Notes under the pieces: model-generated | The model's database searches: none | What the model was told of the DNA's origin: nothing | The model's input: only the letters and a program-made list of their open reading frames with translations | Shown here: positions 1 to 12,715 of the stretch, one piece after another | Numbering within the stretch: the stretch's first letter is position 1 | Layout: each line of letters begins with the position of its first letter | Assembly (NCBI GenBank): GCA_036583965.1 | Contig: JAZBQD010000001.1 | Location: 24,834,597-24,898,596 of the forward strand | Length of the DNA: 64,000 nucleotides | Source of the DNA: Prunella strophiata | Lineage: Eukaryota; Chordata; Aves; Passeriformes; Prunellidae | Direction of reading: 5' to 3' | Made by a program: the position numbers and the translations under genes

Positions 1-3000
1 ATCACCATGCCAGTGGGTCAATGAATTGGAGTCTGCACTAACTTGCAGGATTCCTGTTTCTGACTCCATTCACCTTCTCAGCTGTGTTTATAATATGTGA
101 ATAAAAAAGCAGGAGGTGTGAAATTGTTAAAATTTAAGAACTTCAGCAGGGATGGGGAGAGAAAAAGGTGCTTGTATTCAGATGTTTGAGGCAGTGTAAG
201 TTTTATGTTGGTGTCTCTGCACGTATGCAATGTTTGAAACTGCTCTGTGTTTATCATATATCCTTCTTAGGTTATTTATAACTCTTGTATGTCTATTTCT
301 GTCTTGGCATTCAGGAATAAATTAGGTTTTACTTTTCCTTGTTACTTTAGAGTGCTAATGGGACTTATGTGTATTTTAAGGGACTAAAGAGCCACAATGT
401 TTCACTAGGCAGACAAATATTTTTTTATAAAAGAGTTAGGAGTTAATAAATAAATGAGTGCCTTTGCAAGAATTCATTTATTAATGGACAGAGCTATGAA
501 ATCAATCAGCTAAAGTGCTAGTGACAGACAAACATCCTGTCACTCTGTGGCTGACTCATGCTTGGAAATGTTGCAGCTTCACTTGGGAGAGTATTTTTCA
601 GTCAGAATATCAAACAGTGATATAGATTTTTATTTTTTTTAATTTTACCATGCTTTAATTTGTCTTGGGAAATAGTTGGTTTATGATGTTCTGGTACTGG
701 GAGTCCTCTAATACAGCCAAAACTCCCTTTGAGTTATCCTCTAGCTGTCATAAATGTGTCCAGCTTCTTTTAATCCAACAAACTGTTGTGAGGGTTTTTA
801 TAGTTTTCACTGTTTTCCTCTGAACTCATAATCGTTGCTATCTTTCTAGTCATACTCCTAAACATGAACTCACTAATAACCATGTGGCTTCACTGCTCCA
901 GCCTGGAAATCTGAGCTCAGACACAAACTGGCACATGTGCCATAAACTCAGGGATGGAGTTTGGGCTGCATTGCAAAACTGAGTGCACAATGTTACTTTC
1001 CTTTGATGTTAAAGGCATTCCTAACATTAAATAAAGTTCTTGTTGAGGAACAAAATCAGTTTTGAAAAATTTCGGAATGCTTTCTTGAAAATGGTCTTGT
1101 TTTTCAATCAGGAAACAGTAGTTTTCTGATGGTCCTATGAGGTTCTTTGTAGTCAGGGAATTTCTGCCTGTATCTGGTCCATTTATACATATACACATTA
1201 TGTCTCTCTATATAGACACACATACATACATAAACATATACTGGTTTATTATGCTGTCAAGTTCCAGCTTTCCTTGCTACAGAAAATGTGTAGACCAGCT
1301 TTTTGGATTATTTTGTTCCAGATGTCTTAGCTCATGACTTTGCAAATTGCATTTTGCTGGTAATTTTTGTTCATGTTTCTAATCCCTCTAATCTGGAGTT
1401 TTCATTACAGGCTGTTTCCTGATCATTGTTATAAGTATTAAATAGGACTAGCAATGATGCCTCCAAACTTAAATCAATTGTCATTTAATATTATCTTTTG
1501 TTTGCACAACTTAAGCTACCTTGTATTTTGTAGGGTAGATTTCACCTCCAACATAATAAGAATTAATTGAGAGGTAATTTATGCAATGCACTTTTGAATC
1601 TCTAAAAGCCACATCTTTTAGATCTGCTAATGGCCTCCATCTAGTAATCTTGTTTTGTCAGTAAAAATAGTAATGCCATCAGCTCAGCTCAAAAAATATG
1701 CCTGTTGCAAGCTCATTCTAGTTTCTTCTGGAATTTGAGAGTTGAGGCTGCTGCAGGTTCCATGATGTCTGAATCTGTTTGTTCAAATTAAAAAAGTGTA
1801 GCTGTGTCTCTATTCTGTATGAACAGAATTCTGGTGTCAGAAAAATGTATTACATGTTCTAAAGCTGTTCTGCAATTATTAGCTGTGCCAGAGTATAAAA
1901 TAGTGTCTTGTCAGGTCTCTGGATTTATCAGGAAAGTTACAGGAAGAGGACAGAAATCTTCCCAAGGAATACAGGAATTTGAGAGTCTTCACTTCCGATG
2001 AAACAAGAGAAGCTTGGTTTCAGAGTATTCTTTCCAAAGCAGCAAATTAATTTCAGCAATAGTTGCAGGTGGGCAAGAACAATGTGAGATGCTTGAAAAC
2101 TTTTACAAAAGGGTCATAGTGAAAATTTTACTCCTGCTTGTGAGGATTGGCACCCCCTTCTCCCAGCTGTTTGCCAAAAACTGTTCTGTGGTACTGGCTA
2201 ATACTGGTTTGTGAAGGTCTGACTTGCAGAAGGCTGGTTTTTATTTTTGTGTCTTCTAGCTGATGGTCCAAGCAATTATTTATTCTCTGTTCATGCAGTG
2301 AATGTCTTGTGTCCTTTAGTAGGAGCTGAATTGCAGAACTGGTCTGTGTGAATGTACTGATTGGAAATTCGGTTTTTCCTGCCTGCTTGCTGAAGACATT
2401 GCTGTGATAGAGCTGTCTTCCCCTCAGAAAAATGCTGCAGAGAAGTATGATTTTGGGTCTTTTTCACTGTAGTTGGGCAGGTTTTTGAATTCTGGATAAA
2501 CTGAAAAATCAGTTCTGCCTGGCTTTCACTGAAAAGCATTACCACTGCTGTAAGGCCACATTTCTCAGGGCAAGGACTTCAGCAGCAGCACCCACCATAA
2601 GGCAGGAAGGATAGTCTTCTCTGGTCTTTGTTTTCTAACCAGATTATACTGAGTTCATGGGAGGTTTTGTCGTCTTTTCCAAAATTGAATATCTCCAGTT
2701 ATGTTGGATCAGTCAGAGACCCAAAAGCAGCCAGCCAGGACAAGCACAATTATTATTTTCTTTGTTAGGGTCACTCTGTTTTGGTTACTCCCTTCTCAGG
2801 CCCATTCATCTTCTCCCAGTCACAGCATCTGCTGCTCAGCTGGAGGGGAAATCTGCATTTTCTTAGCAGCAATGCTCCCCACTGAACAGCCATGGCAGGA
2901 GCAAGACATCTGTAAATAGTTCATAAAACTGAGGAGAACATAATGCAGATGTAACCTTCTGAAGGACTTGACCAAAATAGATATAAAATAGACTTCCAGG

Positions 3001-3859
3001 TTTTCCAAATTGCAATTTTAGGCCTTTCCTTCTAGATTATCTGCTTTTTCAGAAAGGCTAGAGAAGAAATAGGGAAAGGATGGAAACAACTCATCTAGTT
3101 TATTGCTTCTCTCTGCAAACTACAACTAAAATCTCATCAGGAGCACAATCTGTCTTCAACATCTTCTGTTCTTCCTTTGTTTTCCACTGAGTGTGTTTAG
3201 ACATTTCATCTTATTTAGAGATTCTGGCTTCAGTTATTTTCTTTTCTAAGTTTGGAGAAGAGGTGAGCTTTTGCAATAATCACTGTGTTGCCCCATTGCC
3301 AAGTTTAGATGAAGTGTCTTTGTTCAATCTTTAGATTGATCCAATTAGTGCTTATTGGGGCCACTTAGAGAAAATCTGGTTTCATTCAAGTTAGTAATGG
3401 CAATAATATGCAGTTATTTACTGACATTTTGGGACAGCAGCTATTTCAGATGAGAATGGATTAATTTTTAAAAAGCTTCTGATACCCTACAGTACAAAAA
3501 TTTGTATCAGGCTATACATCTGCCTGGTTTTGTTAACACAATTAAAATGTTATATTCAAATAAAGAGTTCTGCTTCTCTAGCTGGTATTGTGGCATATCC
3601 CTAAATCCTTCTGGACAGGAAAGGAATGACAATGAATGCTTTCATTAATTTAGAAGCACTGTGTGCAAGACTTTTTAAACTTTGCCTTTCCTGAGATTGT
3701 TCACCAGGAAACTTTTTCCAGGTTTCTTTCACTCTTGCTTTATTTGTGACTTTTAAAATATAGATATTGGTGTTCTCAACAATGCAAAAACTATGGAGGA
3801 AAAAAGAAAGTTAGTGTGGTTCCTAACATTAGCTAAGTATATTTCTGATAATCTTTGGG
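1..3859. other. Non-coding single-copy stretch
   Basis: AT-rich DNA with stops in all six frames. The longest open frame is about 93 codons on the minus strand (917-1198), which is within chance expectation and resembles nothing I know. There is a small TA/CA-rich patch around 1185-1240 with CATA repeats. I see no CpG cluster, no recognisable transposon end and no convincing exon. It could be intergenic or intronic. Confidence 0.6.
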
Positions 3860-3878
3860 TTTTTTTTTTTTTTTTTTT
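3860..3878. repeat. Poly(T) tract, 19 nt
   Basis: An uninterrupted run of 19 T, followed by A and a further T-rich stretch. It is a simple homopolymer. No retrocopy body or target-site duplication is visible beside it. Confidence 0.85.
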
Positions 3879-4482
3879 ATTTTTTGGTAGATGGGAAGAA
3901 AGCAGTGTATGGACAAGTCAACCAGCTCAAGCAGCTTACTGCTTTGTGACTTGCATGAGTTAGACTCATAGAAGAAGTCAGTTTTTGAAGATAAAACACC
4001 TTGTTACAGTTTTTGACATGCTGCTGGATTTTTGAGTGTTTGGAAAAGTTTGTATTTTTTCCTTGCCTTTTCACTGTGCCAAGTGAATTCAGTGAGGCTT
4101 CTGTTTATTGTTAAATCTTTGTATTAGGGAGATGCCTGACTGAAAGGTTCCACTGATGAACACAAGAAGGCAGATTGCAAATATTTGGAAAAGCACAGGA
4201 TGCAAAGTTTCCTGCAGCTACCAAGCTTCTACCATGTGTGGGATAATAGATAAAATACTATTTTGACATGGTGCAGTAGTAACATCAAAATGCCCCAGAA
4301 TCTCCTCAATGCAAAGGAACTTGAATCACCAGCACATTTTCTCATACAGAGAATTAGATCAGTGTTACATTTAATTTAACTCTATTCACACTTGGAAGTG
4401 TGCCTATATAAATGCTTGGCTGGGACCAGGAGAATTTATTACAATGTGGGGGTTTGAGTCCTGCTTTAGCTTGCTAAATTGA

Positions 4483-4517
4483 AAAGTACCAGTAGAAAGG
4501 AAAGTACCAGTGGAAGG
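4483..4517. repeat. Imperfect 18/17-bp tandem duplication
   Basis: Two adjacent copies of a unit beginning aaagtaccagt lie at 4483-4500 and 4501-4517. They differ by one substitution and one deleted A. This looks like a small replication-slippage duplication. Confidence 0.7.
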
Positions 4518-7500
4518 ATGCAGAATGCCATGGGGGTGGCAGCATAAACCAGAATGCTGATGGCTTGCTAAAGCCACAAGGCAGCCTTTGAAATATGAGT
4601 TCAGATTCCCTCTTCCTGCCTACGTCTGTGTTCATCCTCAGGACTTTCCCTGACTCAGTCGGTTTCAAGCAGGGTTTAGGTTTTGAGGTCCAAAATAGTG
4701 ACTTAATTCAGCCTTTTCAAACTTTAAATTTATCTTCAATTCTTATGAACCTGAAAATGAATAAATATGTCTGCACCTTCTGCCATTTTGGGTTTTTTCC
4801 ACCTGATTTTGGACACTACTGGGTTGAAGTGGATCTTAGTCTACACTGACCTTGTCTGCATGTGGACAAAGAAAAGGCTGAAATTCAGTGTGGGTGGGTA
4901 TGGAGAGAGGCTTAATTTAATTCACTTTGTGGTGCTCAGAACAAGTACAGTGCTGGGAGTTGAAAAAGAAAATTAAAAAATCATGGTTGATATTCCTTCT
5001 ATAATTTATTCCAAAATTGAGATGCAAATCTGTAGGCACAGTCCAGAGTAACAATCAGTGGATGTATTTCCTTATTCCATTATTCATCTCTTTCACAAGA
5101 TCCTTTTTGTTTCTGAATGCAAAAGACTCCCTAAGTCTTCACTACAAAATAGGATGTTAAGATGAACTTTTATATGTCTCAAAAAATTATTCTTTTGGTT
5201 TTCAGGTTAATGAAAAATGGTCTTTAGAAAACACTGTTATGTCCCTGTTTTAATTTTACCCTTGTTTTCTTTTGACTTGGTATATGTGCCTTTCTTATAG
5301 GCATAATTTATGTTCTATGATGCTAATTAGAATGAGCACATACAGCAGGCAGGATAATTTAGCTTGTATGTACAGTTAGAAATCAGATTTTTGGGCAAAT
5401 GTCTGCATTTTTGGCATGGAAAGCATAGGGACATATGGCCATGTGATTGAATGGGAAAGAGCTAATTTAGTTTGTAACTCTTCTGACCATGTCTCAGAAT
5501 GAAGGTGAGAAATAAGTCACAGATTTGTATAAATTAAGGCTGTAAATGACTACTGTGATTATTTAGTGAGCATTGACCTCTCCTGCATGCTGGCTTTCAA
5601 GTCCAGCACCTTTGCTTGAATGTGACCAGGTGCTGTGTTTAAACCTAAGCAATTGTCATTTCAAGGTGTGCAGGGAAGGAGAACTCTGGGTGAGCTGTTA
5701 ATGAACCTTGCCATAACAAATGTATCTCTTGTTTCTTATCTGAATATGCCTGTCTTCAGGTTCAGTTATTGCAGCCTTGTTCTCTCTTTAATTAGGACAC
5801 TGAAGAGCTTTCCCTGCCATCAAATTCTGCTCTCCCTGCAGATCACCATTACACCACAATGAAATCCTCCCCTAACCACACTTCTAGGAAAAACAACTTT
5901 TGGAACTTTTAGTTCAAAATATTAAGTAATTGTTTTGTTGTTGTTGCTTTATAAATATTTGCATTTTTTTTTCCATATTCTTAGAGCTGGCTATCAGAAC
6001 TGTATGTTGCATTCCTGCAGGGCTTTTTCTGTAGACAAGTACAAGATTGAAATACTTCTTTACATCTCAGTGTTTCTTTGCTTTAGAGTGTGTAGCTCTT
6101 TCAAGCTGTTGCAGTCTGTGCTCAGTTTTCCATTCTTGAATGTCTGATAGATGTAAATTGGCTATGAAAATTCTGCCCTTAGCTGCACCCTCACTGCTAA
6201 AGAAAGACAAATCACTGTTGTTATCAGAAAACTTCAAGACATTGGAAACCTGTATCACCATCTGAGGTTTTTAAAGATTTGCTGTATCTGTGGCTTTGGT
6301 CACAGGTCTACAGCAGAATTTCAAAAGATACAATCTTGGGTAGAGCCTTTTGAAAGCAGGCTAAGAGGGAGCTCAAGGGAGGAAGCTGTGAAAGAAGTTG
6401 GTGGCAGGGATGTGAGTTCCACACAGTGATTAAAGTTTGGCAGAGCACCATGGGGATTGTGATGCCATCTGTTCTCTCTGTCTCCATTTGATTGCATCCT
6501 CTTGGGACCAGTGACAGCTTGATGTTCCAGTGGACTTGGGCCCAGCACTAGATAGCAGATCAGCAGCTTTGATGGTCAATTTTGTACCTTTCAGTCCTCC
6601 TTTTTCCTCTTTAGTGTCAGATTAAGGATTGCAAGGCCAGGGATAAGGCATGAAAAAGCCCATTTTGTCCATGTTTCAGGTTAAACTTCCTCCCTGCCCT
6701 CCTTGGGTTTCTGTGTTGAGTTGTGCCCCTGTCCCCTGTCCCTGCAGTCTGATTGACTGCAGACTCCCTGTGACAATTCATTATTTACCACTCCACTTTT
6801 TACTCACCTGTAGACTTCATGGTAACACTTTTATGGATAGCATTTTATCAAGTTATTGACAGCATTTTAAAATAGATATTTATTAAGCAATCACTTTGGC
6901 AGTCACACTTGAAACAGTCTCTTAACAATACTAATTTACAGGTAAAATTTTATTTTGAGAGCTCTATAATTGGATGGATTTAAATTGATTTATGGCCAGT
7001 CACATACTCTTTGATGTAATCCCGGTTTTTAGCTCCCTTCAACAACTCTTACAATCTAGAGCAAAGTTTATATTAGGTACAGCCAAAGAAAAGTGGGTTT
7101 ATGTCAAGGGCTTCTGAAAACCCTCCCTCATAAAGAGAGTGTAAGTGGGTAGAACTGTTGTTTCATTTAAATGGCAAAGGGAAGAAACTAATAAATACAG
7201 ATTACTTAAATAAATCAAAGTCAGAATGCTTCTGTTGAAATGCAAATCTGCTGTCATAAAAATTTCTATAAAGTTATCTAATTTCCATAAGCAGGTTTTC
7301 TATTGGATAATGATTTATTCATCTAATGTTTTGCCAGAGATCTTGGCTAGCTGCAAGAGAAGATATCTTGAATAAAAATAAATCTTATTGTTTTTTAATT
7401 TCTGCAGAAAAGGTTGACACTGCTTTCCAAAGATTTCAGAATAAATGTTTTGTTTCTATTATATTTTTGTTTCAGAAAAAAAAAAAGGTAACTCAGTCTA

Positions 7501-7570
7501 TTTAGCTCTGTGGTCCATGGATTATTACCTGCCATATTTGTATTTTTGCAATTGTTTCATCTCTCCAAGG

Positions 7571-7584
7571 TGTGTGTGTGTGTG
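7571..7584. repeat. (TG)7 microsatellite
   Basis: Seven TG dinucleotides followed directly by a short G run ending near 7589. It is too short to expect much length polymorphism. Confidence 0.85.
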
Positions 7585-8825
7585 GGGGGACCTTTTAGAT
7601 GCCCTGTAAAACACCCAGTTAAAATTGTGTTTGAGACCCCCAGACTGAATGAGAGCTGCTCTTTTCTTTCAATCCTGCAAATTTTATTAAACAAGAGGCT
7701 TGTAAATGTTTGGGTTTGCTACTTGAGACTGGTTTTAGTTCTGCAAGTGCACTTCATTCTTACTGAGTGAGAGTGGGAAGGACAGAGAGAGGTATGCTGA
7801 AATAAAATCACTGAAATAGGGGAAAAATTGTGGTTGCAGGCTTGAGCTTTCTCTGCTATTGTCTGCAATAAAAGAATTTCTTATTTTCTTGGTTTTTGTT
7901 TGGTTTGTTTTTTTTTTTTAAACTCTGTTATTCTACTGGTATTGGCAGTGTGCATTGTAATCCTTGCAATAGACTTCTAAGTGTTTAAGCAAAACTTTTA
8001 TTGTCCATAAGTGGAGATGAGGATGAGTTCATCAGGATATTTCATCTCTTGGTAAAGCAGTAGGAGTAGTTGGAAAGGAATAGGAGGAATACTGGTAACA
8101 TGAGGCTTTTGTGCTTATGAAAAAAGGGAAGGAATCTTGAAGGCTGGAGAAAGCACTGAATGCTCTGCCAGGTGTCATTGTGCTGTTTTATCCAACAGCA
8201 AAGCAGAGGGTGCCTGGAATATTAGTCAGACCTGTTTGCAGGCAACACAGCTTGTTAATATTTCCAGGTGTCTGGAAGCAAAAAGCAGAAGCATATCCAC
8301 AGGCCCACTTCTTCAGGATGAGATAATGAAGTTTTTTTGTTTCTAAAGCTACAACTGCCTTCTCAGAGAGCTGTTCTTGGAAGAGGCACCTGTGTGAGAC
8401 AAACACTGGAGCAGGGAGTGCCTTTGCTGTTAAAGCTTGAGCAGTACAGGGAGCATGATGAGAGTGTCTGTGCTCACTGAGCTGTGCAGTGTAACCTGCA
8501 CTTCAGCCCAGGAACCCTGTCAGTGAGCACTAAAACTGCTCATAAAACAATCCCCCACTGCTGCAGATAATTTTATGACCCATACCTTGAGTGTGACAGA
8601 ACATCAATAGCCCTTGCTGAAACAGGACTTCAGCTAAGGTGAGCCTTGGGCTATATGTACTCATTGTTATGGTCCTCTTTCAAATCTGGCATTTCAAAAA
8701 GTTATTGCAAGTGTTTTGTGAAGTGAGCCCCTTGGCTGGATGGCATTTGCCAGTGCAGCACTCCTACAAGGCAGTGCAGCTCCTCAGTTATCCCAGGAAT
8801 GCTTCAGACTGCTGCTCCTCAATAA

Positions 8826-8831
8826 GTGAGC
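8826..8831 (+). repeat. Left target-site duplication of the LTR
   Basis: The hexamer gtgagc directly precedes the LTR start tgtcag. It matches the hexamer atgagc that directly follows the LTR end at 5 of 6 positions. A 6-bp duplication is typical of class II (ERVK-like) retroviral integrases. Confidence 0.65.
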
Positions 8832-9236
8832 TGTCAGAGCCCAGCACATCCCTCTGGCTGCCCTGGATGGCTCCAGCCCCTGGCAGGGGGCTCAGAGGCC
8901 TTGGCACAGAGCCCAAGACCCCTGTGCCTTTGATTTTGATTCATGGAAAAAAATTACCAACCTTATATGAAGAGTTACAAGCCACAAAAATTAAGTAGAG
9001 TAAGTGTTACTTTATCACAAGGTGAAAAAGTAGAATTTTGGGTTTTTTTAGAATGAGGGTTCAGGGGTCAAGATGGAGGAGTTTGGGCGTGTTCTGTCCT
9101 TCTTTCTCCTCCTTCACAGCCTCCATCTTCTGGGTGATGGTGGCACTTTTGGATTGGTTTAGAGTAGAGTTGGACTGTGTAACAGAGGTGATAGGTATTG
9201 GAAAATAACTGCAAATAATGTACAGGTAGTTTTTAG

Positions 9237-9244
9237 TATAAAAA
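9237..9244 (+). promoter_or_regulatory. LTR TATA box
   Basis: The sequence tataaaaa lies about 405 bp into the LTR and 93 bp upstream of its AATAAA signal. This is the position expected of the U3 core promoter. Whether it is still active is unknown. Confidence 0.6.
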
Positions 9245-9336
9245 GATAACACCGCCCCAGAGGTGGGCAGTGTGCTCAGACTGACCTGCTGGACAGACCT
9301 GGGCTGGTCAGGAAAAGAATGTAACAGATAAGAGAA

Positions 9337-9342
9337 AATAAA
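9337..9342 (+). promoter_or_regulatory. LTR polyadenylation signal
   Basis: An intact AATAAA lies downstream of the TATA box and about 110 bp before the LTR end, as expected at the R/U5 region. It could provide a premature polyadenylation site if the LTR lies in the sense direction of a host transcript. Confidence 0.65.
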
Positions 9343-9452
9343 CAACCTTGGAGAGCACAAATGAAGAATCCTGACTCCTTTGGTTCTCTGGGACACAGAG
9401 ACTCTCAAACAGATCGGGGTCATCTCTCAAGACACATGAGAGACCTGTGACA

Positions 9453-9458
9453 ATGAGC
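9453..9458 (+). repeat. Right target-site duplication of the LTR
   Basis: The hexamer atgagc follows the terminal CA of the LTR directly and pairs with gtgagc at the left side (one mismatch). Confidence 0.65.
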
Positions 9459-12400
9459 AACCTCTCTTCTGGAGCCTCATGTCCAGAAAATGTTTCAGGA
9501 TGAAACAGTTCATTCCCATAAAATGTTTTGGAATATCTTGTCAGTGCAGTGCTCTTGCACTGAAGTGAGTAATGGAGCTCACTTGAAATGAGTCATTCTC
9601 AGAGGCAGTTTTTTATCCCAGGTGAGGGCAGAGGAACCTTCTGGGAAGTTGTGCCAGGCGTTTGAACAGCTGCTTGTGAAACCCTCTGAAACATGTGGAA
9701 CCCATGGTGAGAAACTTTTGTACACTGTCCTCATAGGAATAAAAATTCAGGGGATAAAACTTTTAGTTATTTTTTAAATTTTGTGGCTTCATAATTATAA
9801 TGACAGATATTTAGACACTTTTGAAAACAATTATGGGATGTTTCATGTAATAGTTTATTCTTTCAAAGGAGATATCCAAGTCTATGTGGAAATATTTATT
9901 AACTATTTGCTTTCTAGTTGTGTTATAGAAATGGAGTTCAAGTGATACACATGAGAACTGACATACATTAAAAAATGTCAGATTATTTTCTTCATAACAT
10001 TAGGTTCAGAGGCACCCTGATCTTCACAATAGGTAGACATTAAGTTGGATAATATGCTGCAATGGAGCATAAATGTGGGGGGTTTTTTGATTATTTAAAA
10101 AAAAAAAAAAGATACTTTGTAGAAATCATTTAAAAGAAATGGACAGTGATCAGTCTCCATGGCTTGAATACTATGAAAAAAAGTCCAATTGATATTTCCA
10201 GAGTCACACTCAACTTAGGATGTGAGCCTTTTGTATTTGCTGCTTAATGGGGACAGCAGGAAGTGTTTGACATTCTGTAGACAATATTTAAGTGAAGGAA
10301 TGATTTGTTTCTGCACTATATCTTTCTGTGAATTGAACAGCAGCACAGTTGTGATGTGGAATTGTATAAATGGTAAATATTTAAATGATGTTCTTGCTAT
10401 TGAAAGAATAAAACAGTGATGCTGCTACATGATGCTTCTAAAAATTTTTAGAGATAGAGTTGCTGCAATTTCTCAGTGTCTTTCATAGTGTCACTAAATA
10501 ATTTATATGAAATGTCTATTTTTTTTCTGGGGTTTTCTGTTTCTTAGATTCTGTATATTTATATTTATTGTGTCTGGCTTGGTTATATTGTTTGTATTTT
10601 ATAATCTATATCACCTTCCTGGCCCATCAGTGTATTAGCTGACTGCAGGGCTGGTGATTTTGCTGTGCCTAATGGAAGCCAAATGCTTTTTATGTTCATT
10701 TTTAGCCAAATTATACTGGCTGAGTTGTGAGCTAAGCAACTCATAAGAGATATGTGGATTTACACTGAGGGTGAGGCCTAATAGCAACCTCCAGGAATGA
10801 GCTTGAAAAAAATGCAAGTAATGTGGACATTTGAAAACTTATTGAAATTGTGCTGACCCCAAACTGGGTCAGTTTTCTGTGGCAGAATAATGTTCTGTTG
10901 GCTGTAGTCACCAGGCTGGTGCTAAAGCTTCAGTCTCTGTCTGTGAAGAGATTCCTCACTGATCCAAATTTGCCAGCAAGTTTTCCCTGGGCACAGGAAG
11001 GAAGCTCTTACAGTGGAGGTTGTCTTTATTTAGCCATGTGCCAACGTTATTTTCACCTGTTTTAAGAAGGAAAGAAGCTAGAATAGATGCTGGTTTCTAA
11101 AAGGCTGAAAATACCAAAAAAATGGTTGGATTACCTGTGTTGAGTTGGTGCCAGAAGGAGGAGGTTTGGTTCTAGTGCTTGCTGCCTAAAAAAAAATAAA
11201 TAAGATTACTTAGCTTGCTTTTTTTTTTTTAAATTATTTTTTTATTAAAGCCATTAAACTGTAGAATTTAGCAGAATTACCCTCTGTAGAGCCAGATAGA
11301 ATTTAGCAGAATTACCCTCTGTAGAGCCAGATAGCCAAGATATAATGAAATATAAATCTATTATCTTTACACCAAATGGGACAATCAAATGCAGAACTAA
11401 TCCTCTGTGTGCAATAGTAAATAGAATGAACAGTATATATTAGCTGCTGAGGAGGAAAAAAACATGTGGAAAAGGAAATTTCAGCTTTAGATTTTAATCT
11501 TGTGGTGTGTTTCATATTTCTGAAAAATATTGGGCATCTCCATTTCAGGATCTATAGCATTTTAAAGAGAGGAGCCACCCAGCTAATAGGTTTTAGCTAC
11601 TCACCATCAACTTTCAGGCCTGATTGTTTCTATTTTTTAAAAAACCCTTTATATTGTTTAAAACCATATGTAGAATTTTAATTGACTGTAGTGCTTAAAC
11701 AGTTTACAGCTTCTCCTAAATTAATTTTTACTGTTCTAATTAAATCTACTTTTGACATCTACTGTAGTAGTACAAGCCACATAAAGATGAGACCCTCAAA
11801 TTACACCACTTTCCCATCTTGCACCTCTTGTTTTTGGTGAATGCAAGCTCAGCACAAGGTGTGACAGGGTGGCTGAGAGCCAGGTGCTGTGACAGTGGAT
11901 CAGCCACCTCTCTGCTTTGCTCTGCCTGCCTTCAGGGCAGTGGGGAACCAACCCTCAGGGATCTCCCTGCTGGCTGGAGGAGAGTTGGTGTGCTCCCCTT
12001 ACTGTGGTCACACATGAGCTGCCATAACCCCTGGGCTCCTTGGTGAATCTCTTTCCTATCAAATTGTACCCAGAAGTGCCTACTTGTAACAGTGAAGGGA
12101 CAGCCTAAGAGAAATATTGTGGGTTTATCCAAATTATTATCTCATTTTGTGCCTTTCAAAACTAAAGGGTGAACATTATGGAAGGTGCTATTTATCACAA
12201 CACGTTGAACATGAAGTCTGGATCCTTAGCAAGCAAGAGAGCATCTGGAACTAGATAATTCTCAGAAAGGTGGAAAACCATCTGTGCTAGGCAACCATGA
12301 ATGAATAAATCCCAAAACAAAAAGCTCCAACAGGAAATCTTGAAGTTCAGCTGCTTTCTCTTCCTGTGACCACTCCTTGCTAGTCAGTGCTTCAGCACAG

Positions 12401-12459
12401 ATCAGTCAGACCAAACACTGCTGCAAGCCTTGCTGCATTCTAATTGTCAGCAAAAGTTT
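9459..12459. other. Non-coding stretch between LTR and minisatellite
   Basis: AT-rich, with a 14-A tract at 10097-10110 and a 12-T tract at 11219-11230. The 35-bp duplication listed below lies inside it. A moderately GC-richer block at 11820-12050 carries short overlapping frames on both strands without recognisable protein features. I see no gene. Confidence 0.55.
11262..11331. repeat. Exact 35-bp tandem duplication
   Basis: Two identical adjacent 35-bp units (11262-11296 and 11297-11331) each begin tagaatttagcagaattacc. Three further bases of a third copy follow before the sequences diverge. The absence of any difference between the units points to a recent event, or to an assembly or sequencing duplication. 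Confidence 0.95.
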
Positions 12460-12715
12460 GCAGTGATGAGTTACTCAAAGTTGCAGTGATGAGTTACTCA
12501 AGAGGTTGGCAGTGATGAGTTACTCAGAGGTTGCAGTGATGAGTTACTCAGAGGTTGCAGTGATGAGTTACTCAGAGGTTGCAGTGATGAGTTACTCAGA
12601 GGTTGCAGTGATGAGTTACTCAGAGGTTGCAGTGATGAGTTACTCAGAGGTTGCAGTGATGAGTTACCCAAAGGTTGCAGTGATGAGTTACTCAAAGTTT
12701 GCAGTGATGAGTTGC
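12460..12715. repeat. Minisatellite, 24-bp unit, 11 copies
   Basis: Copies of a unit starting gcagtgatgagttactca begin at 12460, 12483, 12509, 12533, 12557, 12581, 12605, 12629, 12653, 12677 and 12701. From 12509 on the spacing is exactly 24 bp; the first two intervals are 23 and 26 bp. Central copies are nearly identical, while edge copies carry substitutions (ccc for ctc, aaag for agag), the usual pattern of an array homogenised from the middle. Because 24 is a multiple of 3, an eight-residue repeat reads open on both strands (12506-12736 plus, 12498-12695 minus). I regard these frames as artefacts: there is no start context, splice site or extension. Each unit holds the near-palindrome TGAGTTACTCA. 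Confidence 0.97.

Larger units (their letters stand above)
3879..8825. other. Non-coding stretch before the LTR
   Basis: Mostly AT-rich single-copy sequence with only short chance frames. It holds the small repeats listed separately at 4483-4517 and 7571-7584. A TATAAA-like hexamer near 4405 has no other promoter evidence. GC content rises between about 8450 and 8825, just upstream of the LTR, without any recognisable gene. Confidence 0.55.
8832..9452 (+). mobile_element. Solo LTR of an endogenous retrovirus (passerine-type)
   Basis: A 621-bp element begins with TGTCAGAG and ends with CTGTGACA, so the ends form imperfect inverted repeats with the canonical TG...CA termini. The flanking hexamers gtgagc and atgagc look like a target-site duplication with one later mutation. 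Inside, in the expected order, are a TATA box (9237-9244) and an AATAAA signal (9337-9342), about 100 bp apart, consistent with a U3-R-U5 plan read on the plus strand. No second LTR, primer-binding site or gag/pol/env-like frame follows, so this is best read as a solo LTR left by recombination between two LTRs. From memory, the text around 9060-9400 is very like an LTR common in songbird genomes. I cannot name the family; the 6-bp duplication favours a class II origin, but a 5-bp ERVL-type site offset by one base is possible. The open frame at 9061-9423 (minus) is a by-product of the LTR. Confidence 0.8.

Noticed and set aside
4400..4420. TATA box as a promoter
   Set aside because: A TATAAA-like string in AT-rich DNA with no downstream exon, CpG enrichment or initiator support.
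9061..9423. 120-codon minus-strand frame as a gene
   Set aside because: It lies entirely inside the LTR, opposite to its transcription direction.
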